In this document: piece by piece, positions 12,441 through 23,400 of the stretch
Layout of the letters: each line of letters opens with the position of its first letter
How positions within the stretch are numbered: position 1 is the first letter of the stretch
Assembly: GCF_022539505.1 (NCBI RefSeq)
Contig: NC_061514.1
Coordinates: 337,387,090 to 337,451,089, forward strand
Length of the DNA stretch: 64,000 nucleotides
Source of the DNA: Lolium rigidum
Lineage: Eukaryota > Streptophyta > Magnoliopsida > Poales > Poaceae
Direction of reading: 5' to 3'
Notes under the pieces: generated by a model
What the model saw: the letters and a program-made list of their open reading frames with translations, nothing else
Databases searched by the model: none
Told to the model about the DNA's origin: nothing
Program-made: the position numbers and the translations under genes

Positions 12441-12855
12441 GGTGGCAGGGATTTGAGGGGCCTAGATGTAATGTACACTTGTAATAAGATGGTAAAACTA
12501 TAAAAAACTATCCATTAAAATCCAACTGTCAAAGATGTGGTCGCTACCTGATCACAATAAAAATCCTGACGTTCCCTCTATATAATTTACAAAAACTAGT
12601 GGAGCATGAATGCAGCCCAATAACGAAAATGAGCAAATATGTTGGAAATTGCCGGTGCAAGCTCGAACTGTGTGCCACTTTGGTGTTCATAGAGCTTGAA
12701 CCTTTTATAAACAATTGGAGTGTATAATTTACCCAATCTTTTGACCAACCACCAGTCAATTGGAGTACCATCCGTTGCAAAGCTGCAAAGCCTTCCTTGT
12801 ATATAGACGCGCCTACACCCCGATCGCTGGGTTACTTCAGTTCGTACTACCCACC
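12440..12855 (+). repeat. Orphan copy of the carboxylesterase promoter
   Basis: This block matches the proximal upstream region of the carboxylesterase (14807-14983 plus 15446-15560). It shares the CTTGTAATAAGATGG segment, GACCAACCACCAGTCAATT, the GTACCATCCGTTGCAAAG stretch and the TATA region, here GTATATAGACGCGCCTAC near 12800. The TATA box reads TATATAGA instead of TATATAAA. Homology stops at about 12855, before a start codon, so only a promoter remains of this tandem copy. Confidence 0.82.
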
Positions 12856-12960
12856 TGCTGCGAGAAAATATCATACAATTGAGGAAACTTTCACGTAGGG
12901 AGTAGTCACCACACCACGCATCATGCCAGAAGTCAGCATCTACCATCTCCAATCACCATA
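12856..12960 (-). pseudogene. LINE ORF2 fragment
   Basis: The minus strand reads FWHDAWCGDYSLRESFLN, a motif typical of the region between reverse transcriptase and the C-terminal zinc motif in plant LINE ORF2 proteins. The piece is about 35 codons long and has no visible ends. It follows the orphan promoter copy directly and may mark the breakpoint where the duplicated gene was lost. Confidence 0.55.
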
Positions 12961-13950
12961 ACCCTCCCCTATATAGACTTGTCTAATTTTTGCTAGATAT
13001 TTCCATGCAGAGGTTGAATATATATAGAGAGAGTCCCCTCGCGTCGCTCCACAGGGTGACACCAAGGGCCCCGACCCTAGCGCCACCTCGACCTCACTCT
13101 TGTCCTCCTTCCGCCGCTGCCGTGGGCGCCGTCCATGGTGGCAGCGGGCTCTGGTGCCAATGGTTGCCTAGGCGGGTGGATGCAGCAAAGATCCCATGGC
13201 GCCGCTGGGGGGCGGCGAGGGCGGAAGGTGATCACACACTATAAAAATAATCAATAGTGAACTGGTGTCTTCCCTTTTTTTTCTTCATTTCCCCCATTTT
13301 GTACCATTTCATCCATGCTTAGGATTGTGGTTTCACGCAAATTGACGTCTTCCAAAAGGGGCTCTTAACCATAATTTCTTCAATTGAGCAAATGTGTCCT
13401 CAAAACCTTAATCAAATGTATTGATAGGACACTAATACAAGTACAATTTTAGATCACTAGATTATACAAGACCAAAGTAGAACAAACAAAAAACATAACC
13501 CATTGCATACCTAGAGTTTATTTCAACCACACCCCATATGCTGGCAAAAATATCCCCATGTCCTCCTTAAATACCCCGCGTAGGACATTGTTTAGAGTTG
13601 GCTTTTTGTTAGATTAAGAATTATATATTGCAAAGAGAAAGAGTTAGTTTCCTACTAGGCTAGACATAGTTCCTTTTTTCAAAATCGGGTTTGCGCATAA
13701 TTCGCTAAAACATGCATACTTTTCTCATGCAGAATCCGTTTTGAATGTATGATCACTCAAATTATTTAAGAAAAACACGTGCATCTGAAATATTTCACCA
13801 TAAAATTAAGGTGAGGCGGCTGCCCTAACTTGGCCTATTGCGAGCTCTGCCCCTGGTTCTCTACGCTTCCATCATTTACACCACGTCTCACTAACAGCCT
13901 TATGTGAGATGCATTCGAAGTTTCATGAAACAATGGCATCACCTCATGTT
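12961..13950. other. No gene recognised
   Basis: A short GC-rich stretch at about 13030-13240 has an 84-codon plus-strand frame without recognisable similarity. The rest is AT-rich and featureless to my reading. Confidence 0.45.
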
Positions 13951-13960
13951 TAATTATATG

Positions 13961-14146
13961 TCAGCATGCATGATAGAATTCAGCTGGAATTCCGTCTGGC
14001 GCTGGGTCTTTATTCTTTACCATCAGGTTCAAAACTTTTTTAACTACTTCCTCGCAGAAAGGTTGATCTAATAGAGCATTATCCTCAGCAGATAATCTCT
14101 CACCGTACTCATGCGAATATAGACTAAACATACTCATGTTCTTCAA
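13961..14146 (-). pseudogene. LINE reverse-transcriptase fragment
   Basis: The minus strand encodes a piece with PAPDGIPAEFYHAC, the start of the LINE reverse transcriptase domain (normally APGPDGFPAEFYQ). It is preceded by the usual acidic stretch with an EEVVKKVL segment. Only about 60 codons are left. Confidence 0.7.
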
Positions 14147-14983
14147 GCTTCATGCAACTCTCTATGCTGCATCAGATGGAATGTTGAACTGAGCAATTGC
14201 AAAACATCATCGTGGTGGAGCAACAGAAAGTGCATGCCATACTATTAAATACTGTTAACAGGAAGCTTCATGCAACTCTTTATTTGCCGATGTCTCCTAT
14301 TCTCAACCCAACCTCTCGGTGTTGTTCTTCGATTCTTTTTCTAACGGTTGGTGTAGGAGTTGCTGATCAGAATGATTCTTGAAGATTGGGGATAACACAC
14401 CCAATATATATAGGCGGTGGTATATGAATTGTGAGCCATGCTTCTAGCCGCTCGGACATTTATCTCGGAACGATTCTGTGCTAGTACTTTTTACTGAAGA
14501 TCTTCCTGTTAACTCAAGTTCAGTGGGTCACAAGTCACAACGCAGTCGGTCGCTATCACTTGATTCTGGACGCCACAACTTAATCCCACACCTGACGATG
14601 GATATTGTACATTTATAAAACACCTGCCGAATTAACATAGCAGGTTGTTCTAGAAGCAAATTGTATGTTGAGCTGTCACACCTCTTTTAGATAATATATT
14701 TTGGTGTAGGAGATATTAAAATGGAATTGATTCAAAATGTACCAGTGCAAGCACCAACCGACAACGAAATGAGTAAATTATTAGGGGCACGTTATGCAAT
14801 GTTAACTTGTAATAAGATGGGACAACTACCCAAAAAAAAGTATCATCTACCGTACGCTAAAATCCAGCCGTCAAAGATGTGTTCCCTCCCGGACAATAGA
14901 ATTCAAACGTTCGATCTATATGGTTTGTTGGAGCATGAATGAAGCCCAATGACGAAAATGAGGAAATGGGGTGTATAATCTAC

Positions 14984-15445
14984 TCCGTCTGCTATCACGC
15001 CAGTGGATCGTGACTTATCGGGAGGCTTCCTGCGTCTCATCAGTGGCGATGAGAAGGGTAACAGATCGAAGCATTAGGCAATGGCATGTAGGGAGGGGTT
15101 GGCATTGGCGGCTCATCTCCTCTTGAGCCGAATCAGGGTGGCATCAGACTGTAAACATGTCATTCGCAGCCTCGAGGAAGAAGGAAGAGGGCTCCTATGG
15201 TCATATAGCTATGGAGCTTAAAGCGAGGACAACTGAATTCCAAGAGGTTCAGTTTGTTCACGAGAGCCGTTCATGGCGACGCGCATGGCTTGGCAAAGGG
15301 TACGGTGTCTAGAGATTTATGCGGTCATGTGTGGTTCCAAATTCCACCCGAGGGTGTCTTTTTTTTATGAGGAATTCCACCCGTGGGTATTTGTATGCAC
15401 TATGATTTTATTTGAATAAAGTGGGTTGTGAGTTCTAAACACAAA
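14984..15445 (+). mobile_element. 5'-truncated LINE fragment with RNase H-like domain
   Basis: A 7-bp direct repeat AATCTAC flanks the insert (14977-14983 and 15446-15452), which ends in CACAAAAA, a short A tail. The plus strand encodes part of an RNase H-like domain as found at the C-terminus of some plant LINE ORF2 proteins, with segments VASDCKHVIRSLEEEGRG and TTEFQEVQFVHESR. The homologous promoter copy at 12440-12855 lacks this insert, so insertion followed the promoter duplication or hit only this copy. Confidence 0.75.
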
Positions 15446-15516
15446 AATCTACCCAATCTTGTGACCAACCACCAGTCAATTAGAGTGGAGTACCATCTGT
15501 TGCAAAGCCTTCCTCA

Positions 15517-15524
15517 TATATAAA
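15517..15524 (+). promoter_or_regulatory. TATA box of the carboxylesterase gene
   Basis: TATATAAA lies 82 bp before the ATG at 15606. A transcription start near 15548 would give a leader of about 60 nt. The duplicate at 12800 has a changed version. Confidence 0.65.
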
Positions 15525-15605
15525 CGCGCCTACGCCCGATCGATCGATGTGCTACTTCACTTCATACTCCGCACTCAACACTTAAACACGGCAGGAGAGA
15601 GCGAA

Positions 15606-16664
15606 ATGGAGGCCAAGACGAGGAGCCAAGAGACGGCCGGCGACAATAGCACCCGCCCAGCGCCGCCGGCGCTGCCATGGTCGGCGCGGCTGCAGATCTT
15701 CGCGCTCAGCGCCGCCACCGACCTCGCGCAGCGCAGCAACGGCACCGTCAACCGCTTCCTCTTCAAGCTCGGCGACAGGCAGACGCCCGCGAGGCCGAGC
15801 CCGGACGCGCTGGGCATCCGCTCCACCGACCTCACCGTCGACGCCACCCGGAACCTCTGGGTGCGCGTCTACTCCCCGGCGGCGGAGGCAGCCGGGGCGG
15901 CCCCTCTCCCCGTCGTCGTGTACTTCCACGGCGGCGGCTTGACGTTCCTCTCACCGTCGTCCTTGCCGGTGGACGGCATGTGCCGCCGCTTCTGCCACGA
16001 GCTGGGCGCCGTGGTCGTCTCCGTCAACTACCGCCTCGCGCCCGAGCACCGCTACCCGGCCGGCTACGACGACTGCGAGGAGGTGCTCCGCTACCTCGGC
16101 GCCACGGGCCTCCCCGCCGACATCTCCGTCCCGGTCGACCTCTCCCGCTGCTTCCTCGCCGGGGACAGCGCCGGCGGCAACATCGTCCACCACGTGGCCC
16201 AGCGATGGACGTCATCCTCCCCCTCCGACAACCCCGTCCGCCTCGCCGGCATCATCCTCCTGCAGGCGTACTTCGGCGGCGAGGAGCGCACCGAGGCGGA
16301 GCTGAGGCTGGAAGGCGTGGCGCCGCTGGTGAACATGCGCCGGTCGGACTGGTCGTGGAGGGCGTTCCTGCCGGAGGGTGCCGACCGGAACCACCCGGCG
16401 GCGCACGTGACGGGCGAGGCCGGCCCGGAGCCGGAGCTGCAGGAGGCGTTCCCGCCGGCGATGGTGGTCGTCGGCGGCCTCGACCCGCTGCAGGACTGGC
16501 AGCGCCGGTACGCCGCCATGCTGGTGCGGAAGGGGAAGACGGCGCGCCTGGTGGAGTTCCCCGACGCGATCCACGCCTTCTACGCATTCCCGGAGCTACC
16601 CGACGCCGTCAAGCTCGTGCAGGAAATCAAAGCATTCATGGGCAGCTACGGGTCCGTTCACTGA
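15606..16664 (+). CDS. Carboxylesterase, alpha/beta-hydrolase fold 3 (CXE family, CXE18-like)
   Basis: This intronless gene encodes 352 residues, a normal length for plant CXE enzymes, which hydrolyse carboxylic esters in the cytosol. It has the oxyanion-hole motif HGGG (residues 108-111), the nucleophile in GDSAGG (Ser188), and the likely acid and base Asp293 (GGLDP) and His323 (DAIHAF), so the triad is complete. The related gibberellin receptors GID1 have lost the catalytic His, so this should be an active esterase and not a receptor. NYRLAPEHRYPA (141-152) is another family hallmark. No signal peptide or membrane segment is visible. I chose ATG 15606 (MEAKTRSQE) over the in-frame ATG at 15549. 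The latter lies only ~25 bp after the TATA box and adds residues unlike the family. The substrate is unknown. The similarity to the CXE18 branch rests on memory of segments such as WRAFLPEGADR. Confidence 0.93.
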   Translation: MEAKTRSQETAGDNSTRPAPPALPWSARLQIFALSAATDLAQRSNGTVNRFLFKLGDRQTPARPSPDALGIRSTDLTVDATRNLWVRVYSPAAEAAGAAPLPVVVYFHGGGLTFLSPSSLPVDGMCRRFCHELGAVVVSVNYRLAPEHRYPAGYDDCEEVLRYLGATGLPADISVPVDLSRCFLAGDSAGGNIVHHVAQRWTSSSPSDNPVRLAGIILLQAYFGGEERTEAELRLEGVAPLVNMRRSDWSWRAFLPEGADRNHPAAHVTGEAGPEPELQEAFPPAMVVVGGLDPLQDWQRRYAAMLVRKGKTARLVEFPDAIHAFYAFPELPDAVKLVQEIKAFMGSYGSVH

Positions 16665-16899
16665 TTGCTCCACTATCTACTTGAGACGAGCTCGAACTCG
16701 TGCGTGTACTCACTGCTTCGTCATAAATGATCTGCATGTGCGCCGTTGTGCGAAGAAGATGATCTGAACGAACTTATGTGTTCTGAACTTACTGATGAAT
16801 TGCGATTTGGCGTTTGCTCCGGTACAAACTCGGAGTAAATTTCAACACAAGAAAGGCTGAGGTCGCTTGATACTTGATATCCCTTCATTATTATTACGT
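16665..16899 (+). other. 3' flank of the carboxylesterase gene
   Basis: This is the likely 3' untranslated region. It is duplicated at 40164-40388 with small indels; for example, a 20-odd-base stretch around 16835-16860 is missing from the second copy. The LINE begins directly after ATTATTATTACGT at about 16899. Confidence 0.65.
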
Positions 16900-16945
16900 C
16901 CCGATAAAGGATGCTTTATTACTTTAAGAAGCAACTAGCAAGGTG

Positions 16946-16965
16946 GCCCTCGCAAATGCGAGGGC
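16946..16965 (-). other. Helitron 3' terminal hairpin
   Basis: An 8-bp perfect stem with the loop AAAT lies just inside the CTAG end. In Helitrons this structure acts as the replication stop signal. Confidence 0.85.
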
Positions 16966-18260
16966 ACTATCTTTAGTGTGTCAAAAAATAGTTGATGACT
17001 TTTCTGCAATTTTAGTTAATTGTCGTGAGTAAGTGATCATATATAATAGGCGCTTAATCTAAGAAAATAGAAATTTGGTAGGTAATGATTTATTTTTTGT
17101 AACATTTGAATTTCTAAGGGCTTAATATTCAAATCTACTACCATATTTACAATATTCTTCTGTCAAAAATGAAGATAGGGTCATCTAAGAAAATTCGTTC
17201 TTCCCGGTTTCTTTTGACTTCTATTAGACATTGAGAGCTGAATTTATGCTTTCACCAATTTATATATTAACCAAACAAACAACAAAATCTTAACAAACAA
17301 ATCACTTATCTGACTTGAAGTTTTGATTTAGCAATACTCATATGAAAATATAGTTGAACACTTTGGCAAGAAATACATGGTTCAACGTGTGTATCCACCG
17401 GTTGCGGAAGGTTTGAACGGTATGTCTATTTTTGGGAATTAATGTGTTGGTTGTTTAGGATATCCCACGCACAATACTTGATGATTTATTTCATGGAAAA
17501 TGATTGGACGCAAACCTTGTATAGAAATTTTTGTCCTCGTTGATATTAAAAACAAATCTATTTGTACGCGAGAGGGAAGAGATGACATGCATTCGGACAT
17601 TAGTGGTGATGGATGGCTGCATGGTCGCCGTCCGCGATATGTATGCAAATTGGTTGTCGACCGGAGACGATCTGCTGCCGGATATCCACGGTGATGAGCG
17701 GCAGCATGATCGCCACCCACTGATCTATATGTAAGATGGCGGTTGGTTGGACGCGCAAGGACAAGGCTACCTAGCATGGACGTGTAGCTAGTTATGCCCC
17801 TGGGCAGCCGGATGGATCGGATCTGATGCTTCCGTACCAAGCTAGCAAAATGTGGTACTCTAATTAAATGACCATGCCAACGTGTTGATGGAGTATTTAA
17901 TCTGGGTGTAAGCCAACAACGATCAACTCACCTGTAGGATTGGCCAACAAAGAACCCTCACGCTCACGGCGCTCTGTGCTAGGAGGGAGAACGAACGTAT
18001 TGGTTTATTTTGCGAACCGTGAGTGAATAATGTCCAACCATGAACACATGTAGATCTGGCTCAGATATACTTGTGCCGAAATATGTCGTTGAGGTCACAC
18101 ATGGTTATTCTTGCTAGTAAGATGGAGTTGGCCGATACTATTGGTCGCCGGAATCTCAGCCTTTATGTTTATCTTTTTTTATTAACGTACTTTGAATATA
18201 TGGATAATTATTTTGTCATATGTAGTCAATTTTTTTGAGAATTTGTTCATGAGGAAATAC

Positions 18261-18414
18261 TTTTGTACACCCACGCATGAGTATGGGTGTTTTCGTCACC
18301 GTTCATTTATTTCCTTGAGATTCGTGTCCACCATGATAGATGGGAAGATTGCTTTCTCTCTTCTCTTTTTGAACGGTGACGAAAACACCCACATCCATAC
18401 GTGGGTGTACAAAA
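18261..18414. repeat. Hairpin with 45-bp arms (copy 1)
   Basis: The left arm 18261-18305 and right arm 18370-18414 are inverted copies with four mismatches around a 64-nt loop. Both arms begin or end with the TTTTGTACACCCACG motif and contain GTTTTCGTCACCGTTCA. The size and pairing resemble a small-RNA precursor, but I have no evidence of expression. Confidence 0.85.
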
Positions 18415-18446
18415 TCCACTCTGACTATTTTTACTTCAAATTTGTA

Positions 18447-18563
18447 CTCCTTCATTCTGAATAAGATGTCATGGATTTGGCTAAATTTACTTTTACGTCA
18501 AATAGTGTGTAGATACATTTAAATTTAGATAAATATACTACATCCTTTTCGGAGCGAATGGAG
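18447..18563. mobile_element. Stowaway-like MITE (copy 1)
   Basis: A 117-bp element sits between TA dinucleotides (18445-18446 and 18564-18565). Its ends, CTCCTTCATTCTGAATAAG and CGGAGCGAATGGAG read inwards, are degenerate Stowaway inverted repeats. It is carried in both copies of the tandem duplication. Confidence 0.7.
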
Positions 18564-19291
18564 TATTATTTTACATATTATTTAATAAAAATAGTTGTGT
18601 TCTTGCATGGGTTTTAAAAGAACTATTCTGTACTTCACTGTCCGAGTTCACGAATTGACCTTAGGCCAGTATGCATGTATTTTCCATGTAACAGTTGACA
18701 TGCATATGTTTATCTCTAAATAGGCAAATAATATTATATATGTGTGGATATAATGAATGCACTACGGTTTTGAGGAGAAAAGGAATATTTAAATTGGTCT
18801 AGTGCATGAATGTATTGGAGTTGGAAACCAAACCAATTAAATTTAACGTTATTTTTCAAATATGGAAGTGCTAGTTGAAAAAAATAGAGTTGGAGACAAA
18901 TAAAACTAATCACGTGCATGTATAGTAATGCTTGTGGACTCCTTTTACTTTTATTTCATGTAGACAGAGATATGTACGTGTAAAACTAATATACTATGTA
19001 TGTTCAAAATATATGCTGGTACACGTTACGTGAAGTCTTTTAATCTTAACCATAAGTTGGAGACTAATAAAACTGATCACGTGCATGTATAGTAATGCTT
19101 TTTCCTTTTATTTTTATTTCGTGCGGATACACATGTACGTGTCAAACTGACATACTATGTATGTCCAAAATAATGTTGGTACATGTTACGTAAAGTCTTT
19201 TAATCTTAACCATTAAAACTATAGATCTAACTGTTAAAATATTTTGTCATATGTAGTCAATTTTTTTGAGAATTTGTTCATGAGGAAATAC

Positions 19292-19445
19292 TTTTGTACA
19301 CCCACGCATGGGTATGGGTGTTTTCGTCACCGTTCATTTATTTCCTTGAGATTCGTGTCCACCATGATAGATGGGAAGATTGCTTTCTCTCTTCTCTTTT
19401 TGAACGGTGACGAAAACACCCACATCCATACGTGGGTGTACAAAA
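19292..19445. repeat. Hairpin with 45-bp arms (copy 2)
   Basis: This is the second copy of the hairpin, shifted by exactly 1031 bp (arms 19292-19336 and 19401-19445). One substitution in the left arm improves the pairing compared with copy 1. Confidence 0.85.
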
Positions 19446-19477
19446 TCCACTCTGACTATTTTTACTTCAAATTTGTA

Positions 19478-19594
19478 CTCCTTCATTCTGAATAAGATGT
19501 CATGGATTTGGCTAAATTTACTTTTACGTCAAATAGTGTGTAGATACATTTAAATTTAGATAAATATACTACATCCTTTTCGGAGCGAATGGAG
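19478..19594. mobile_element. Stowaway-like MITE (copy 2)
   Basis: This is the same MITE as at 18447-18563, carried along by the tandem duplication and flanked by TA on both sides. Confidence 0.7.
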
Positions 19595-20460
19595 TATTAT
19601 TTTACATATTATTTAATAAAAATAGTTGTGTTCTTGCATGGGTTTTAAAAGAACTATTCTGTACTTCACTGTCCGAGTTCACGAATTGACCTTAGGCCAG
19701 TATGCATGTATTTTCCATGTAACAGTTGACATGCATATGTTTATCTCTAAATAGGCAAATAATATTATATATGTGTGGATATAATGAATGCACTACGGTT
19801 TTGAGGAGAAAAGGAATATTTAAATTGGTCTAGTGCATGAATGTATTGGAGTTGGAAACCAAACCAATTAAATTTAACGTTATTTTTCAAATATGGAAGT
19901 GCTAGTTGAAAAAAATAGAGTTGGAGACAAATAAAACTAATCACGTGCATGTATAGTAATGCTTGTGGACTCCTTTTACTTTTATTTCATGTAGACAGAG
20001 ATATGTACGTGTAAAACTAATATACTATGTATGTTCAAAATATATGCTGGTACACGTTACGTGAAGTCTTTTAATCTTAACCATAAGTTGGAGACTAATA
20101 AAACTGATCACGTGCATGTATAGTAATGCTTTTTCCTTTTATTTTTATTTCGTGCGGATACACATGTACGTGTCAAACTGACATACTATGTATGTCCAAA
20201 ATAATGTTGGTACATGTTACGTAAAGTCTTTTAATCTTAACCATTAAAACTATAGATCTAACTGTTAAAATAATTTTGATGATGTGGATTAACGTGGTAT
20301 CTCTATTTTAGACTCTCGTATTGTGCTTTTAGTATATAATAGATTACATCCAGCCTCTGCATAACCAGGATGCACACAGCCGTTTTGTTGTCTCAAGTCC
20401 AAAAGGATAAAAAATAAAAATTAGGCGAGATACATATCGGAACGATGAATCATATAACGC

Positions 20461-23400
20461 CTAAGGTGTAGGTGGGGTATCTATCCGTAGATTATGCTGC
20501 CACCCATGTAGGGAAAAAGTATCCCTCGCCGTAGCCTCCAACCGTGTACAGATCTCCGTAAATAGGTCTCGGTTCTCCACTCTCTGAAGAGGTAACCATG
20601 AACAGAGAATACCTGTACATCTGTAGATGATCTGCAACAAAGAGCAATTTTTATCATTAAAGATCTTGTCATTTCTACATAGCCAAAGCGCCCAGATAAC
20701 TGCTAGCGCCCCCACCCTAAGAAGCATCTTAAGCCTTGAATCTATACCATGAAACCAATTGCCAAAGACATTGGCGACACTGGTCGGAGGATACAGGGTA
20801 GACGCTACTTGGATGACTGACCATATAGATCTCGCGAACTGGCACTGGAAGAATAAGTGTTTGATTGTTTCGTCCTGATGACAAAAAACACACCGTGTAC
20901 TTCCATGCCACTTCCGCTTAACAAGATTGTCTTCGGTGAGAATAATCCCATGACGAAGATACCATCCAAATATTTTAATTTTTAATGGTATCTTCATCTT
21001 CCAAATCTTCTAATTGCTATCAACTGGTAAATCAGAAAGAAGGATCGCATTGTAGAAAGATTTTACGGAAAAAGTACCATCTACATGAAGGTTCCATCTA
21101 AATTCGTCTAGTTCAGGCGATAAATGAATATCTCCGAGCCGTTGAATTAGGGTATTCCATGCCACAAGTCTTTGTCCAAGTAAAACCCGTCTGAATGTCA
21201 CATTCGGAGGTGAGGTAGCCATTACAGTAGCAATGGTATCACCTTGTCGACGAGCAATCCTATACAGAGCAGGATACTGTTCACTTAAGGGTGCATTGTC
21301 TAGCCAAGCATCTTCCCAGAACCGTATTTGTGCTCCATCCCTGATTGAGAAAGTACCATGGCGAAAGAAAACATTTTTTGTCGCCATAAGACCAGCCCAG
21401 AAGTGAGAATCCCCAGGTTTCCAAACCACTTGGGATAGTGTCTTCAAACCGATATACTTTCTCCGAAGAATAGTTTGCCAAGTCCCATCCTCAGTAAGTA
21501 GCTTAAACAACCATTTACCCAGTAGAGCTGAATTCTTGACCTCCAGGTCATGAACTCCAAGCCCTCCTTGATCTCTGGGACTACAAACTATAGTCCACTT
21601 AACCAGTCGATATTTCTTTTTCTCGCTGTCCCCTTGCCAAAAGAATCTGGATCGATAGTAATCGAGTTTATGCATAATTCCTTTCGGTAGGACGAAGAAT
21701 GATAACATATACAATACCATATTTGTGAGTACCGAATTAATGAGTACCAATCTTCCTCCCAGGGACAACAATTTACCTTTCCAACTACTAAGGCGTTTTT
21801 GTAATCTTTCTTCCACTAATTTCCATTCCGCGATTGTAAGTCTCCGATAATGAATCGGAATACCCAAATAACGAATAGAAAATTGGCCTTGCCCGCACCC
21901 AAACAACTATGTATACAGAGCCGTATCATTTTGGGCATCACCGAAACAGAACAATTCGCTTTTATGGAAATTGATTTTCAATCCTGACAACTGCTCAAAA
22001 GCCGCCAAAATTAATTTCAGATTTTGAGCTTTTTGAAGATCATGATCCATAAACAGAATTGTATCGTCGGCATATTGAAGTATAGATAAACCACCATCAA
22101 CCAGATGTGGAATCACTCCTTCAATCTGGCCATCAGCCTTGGCCCGCTCTATGAGTATAGCCAGCATATCTGCTACAATGTTAAACAACATCGGTGATAA
22201 CGGATCCCCTTGGCATAACCCTTTTCCTGTTTGGAAATAGTGGCCGGTGTTATCATTAACCCGGATTGCGACACTACCTCCATACACAAAATCATTTATT
22301 AGAGCGCGCCACTCTGGAGAAAAACCTTTCATCCTGAGTGTCTGCTGTAGGAAAGACCACTTGACTTTATCATACGCCTTTTCAAAATCTAGTTTTAAAA
22401 TGACCCCATTTAATTTCTTAGAATGCATCTCATGTACCGTCTCATGCAAGACCGCCACTCCATCAAGGATGTTCCTTCCTTGCATAAAGGCTGTCTGTGA
22501 TGGCTGGACAACATGATCCGCAACCGTATTAAGTCTAAGGGTGGCCACTTTCGTGAAAATCTTGAAACTTAGATTTAAGAGGCAAATAGGTCTATATTGT
22601 TGAATCCTTTATGCCTCATTAACTTTCGGTAACAAGATTACTTCACCAAAATTTAGACGAAATAATTCTAGTTGTCCAATGTGAAGGTCACTGAACAAAT
22701 CTAGAAGGTCCGATTTAATCGTATCCCAGAAAGTTTGATAAAACTCCGCTGGAAAACCATCAGGACCCGGTGCTTTGTTGCATTCCATTTGGAAAATTGC
22801 CTTCTGAACCTCTTCCTCAGTATAAGGTGCGGTTAGTAGACCATTTTCTTCCATAGGGGTATATCGTCCGTTAAGTTCTCATTAAGAGAGAAGGTGCTTT
22901 CCTCCGGAGGAACAAACAGACCTTTATAATAATTAATAATGTAAGATTTGAGTTGCTCATGGCCTTCAATCAACCCTTCATCTTGAATAAGAGAGTGAAT
23001 ACGTTTTTCCGATGTCTCCCATTGGCTAAGCCATGGAAATATCGCGAATTTGAATCTCCTTCCAATATGAATTGAGCTTTGGAACGTTGATACCATTTGA
23101 GTTCCTCCTCGCGAAGAAGACTCGCCATCTGCGCATTTGATTGATTTTTAAGTTCAATCTCTTGCGTAGACAACGGTCTAACCTCCGCAACAGCCTCAAG
23201 CTCATCAATTACTTTTGATAAGCGGGCCTTCTCTTTTTTAAGGATACCAGCCGTATGGGCAGCCCAACCAGAGAGATGTTTGCGCATTGCCCGCATCTTA
23301 TTATTCCATCTCAAAATTGGAGTGCTGCCCCCGACCGTTCTCTCCCAAACCTTCTTAACCATATCATGAAATCCTTCTCGATGTAGCCAGCCAAGTTCAA

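Larger units (their letters stand above)
14165..15605 (+). promoter_or_regulatory. Upstream region of the carboxylesterase gene
   Basis: This contains a distal module (14194-14758) and a proximal module (14807-14983, continuing at 15446), each also found upstream as orphan copies. A retroposed LINE fragment (14984-15445) splits the proximal module and places foreign DNA about 160 bp upstream of the start codon. Without that fragment, the sequence joins TGTATAATCTAC to CCAATCTTGTGACC, as in the copy at 12720. Regulation beyond the TATA box cannot be read from the sequence. Confidence 0.65.
18211..20272. repeat. Near-identical tandem duplication, 1031-bp unit
   Basis: Copy 1 (18211-19241) and copy 2 (19242-20272) are almost identical. 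A visible difference is GCATGAGTATGG at 18275 against GCATGGGTATGG at 19306. Both lie inside the Helitron. The duplication must be young, or it could be an assembly duplication. Within each unit a 167-bp segment is itself repeated in diverged form (18889-19055 and from 19056). Confidence 0.93.
16935..20343 (-). mobile_element. Non-autonomous Helitron
   Basis: Read on the minus strand the element starts TCTATTATATACTAAAAGC at 20343 and ends CTAG at 16935. A GC-rich hairpin (GCCCTCGC-AAAT-GCGAGGGC, 16946-16965) sits eight bases before the CTAG. The flanks are A on the 5' side and T on the 3' side, and there is no target duplication. All of this is the classical Helitron signature. Removing it restores the 3' end of the LINE, which confirms both ends. 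It encodes no Rep/helicase protein. Its interior holds a 1031-bp tandem duplication, two hairpins and two copies of a Stowaway-type MITE. Confidence 0.88.

Noticed and set aside
15549..15605. Upstream in-frame ATG for the carboxylesterase
   Set aside because: It lies about 25 bp after the TATA box, at the expected transcription start, and the added residues do not look like the family. ATG 15606 fits better.
15677..16684. A 335-codon plus-strand frame overlapping the carboxylesterase
   Set aside because: It is an Arg/Pro/Gly-rich shadow frame caused by the high GC content at third codon positions. The enzyme frame has all the family motifs.
18192..18464. A 90-codon frame repeated at 19244-19495 as a duplicated gene
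   Set aside because: The repetition comes from the 1031-bp tandem duplication. The frame covers the hairpin arms and has no recognisable domain.
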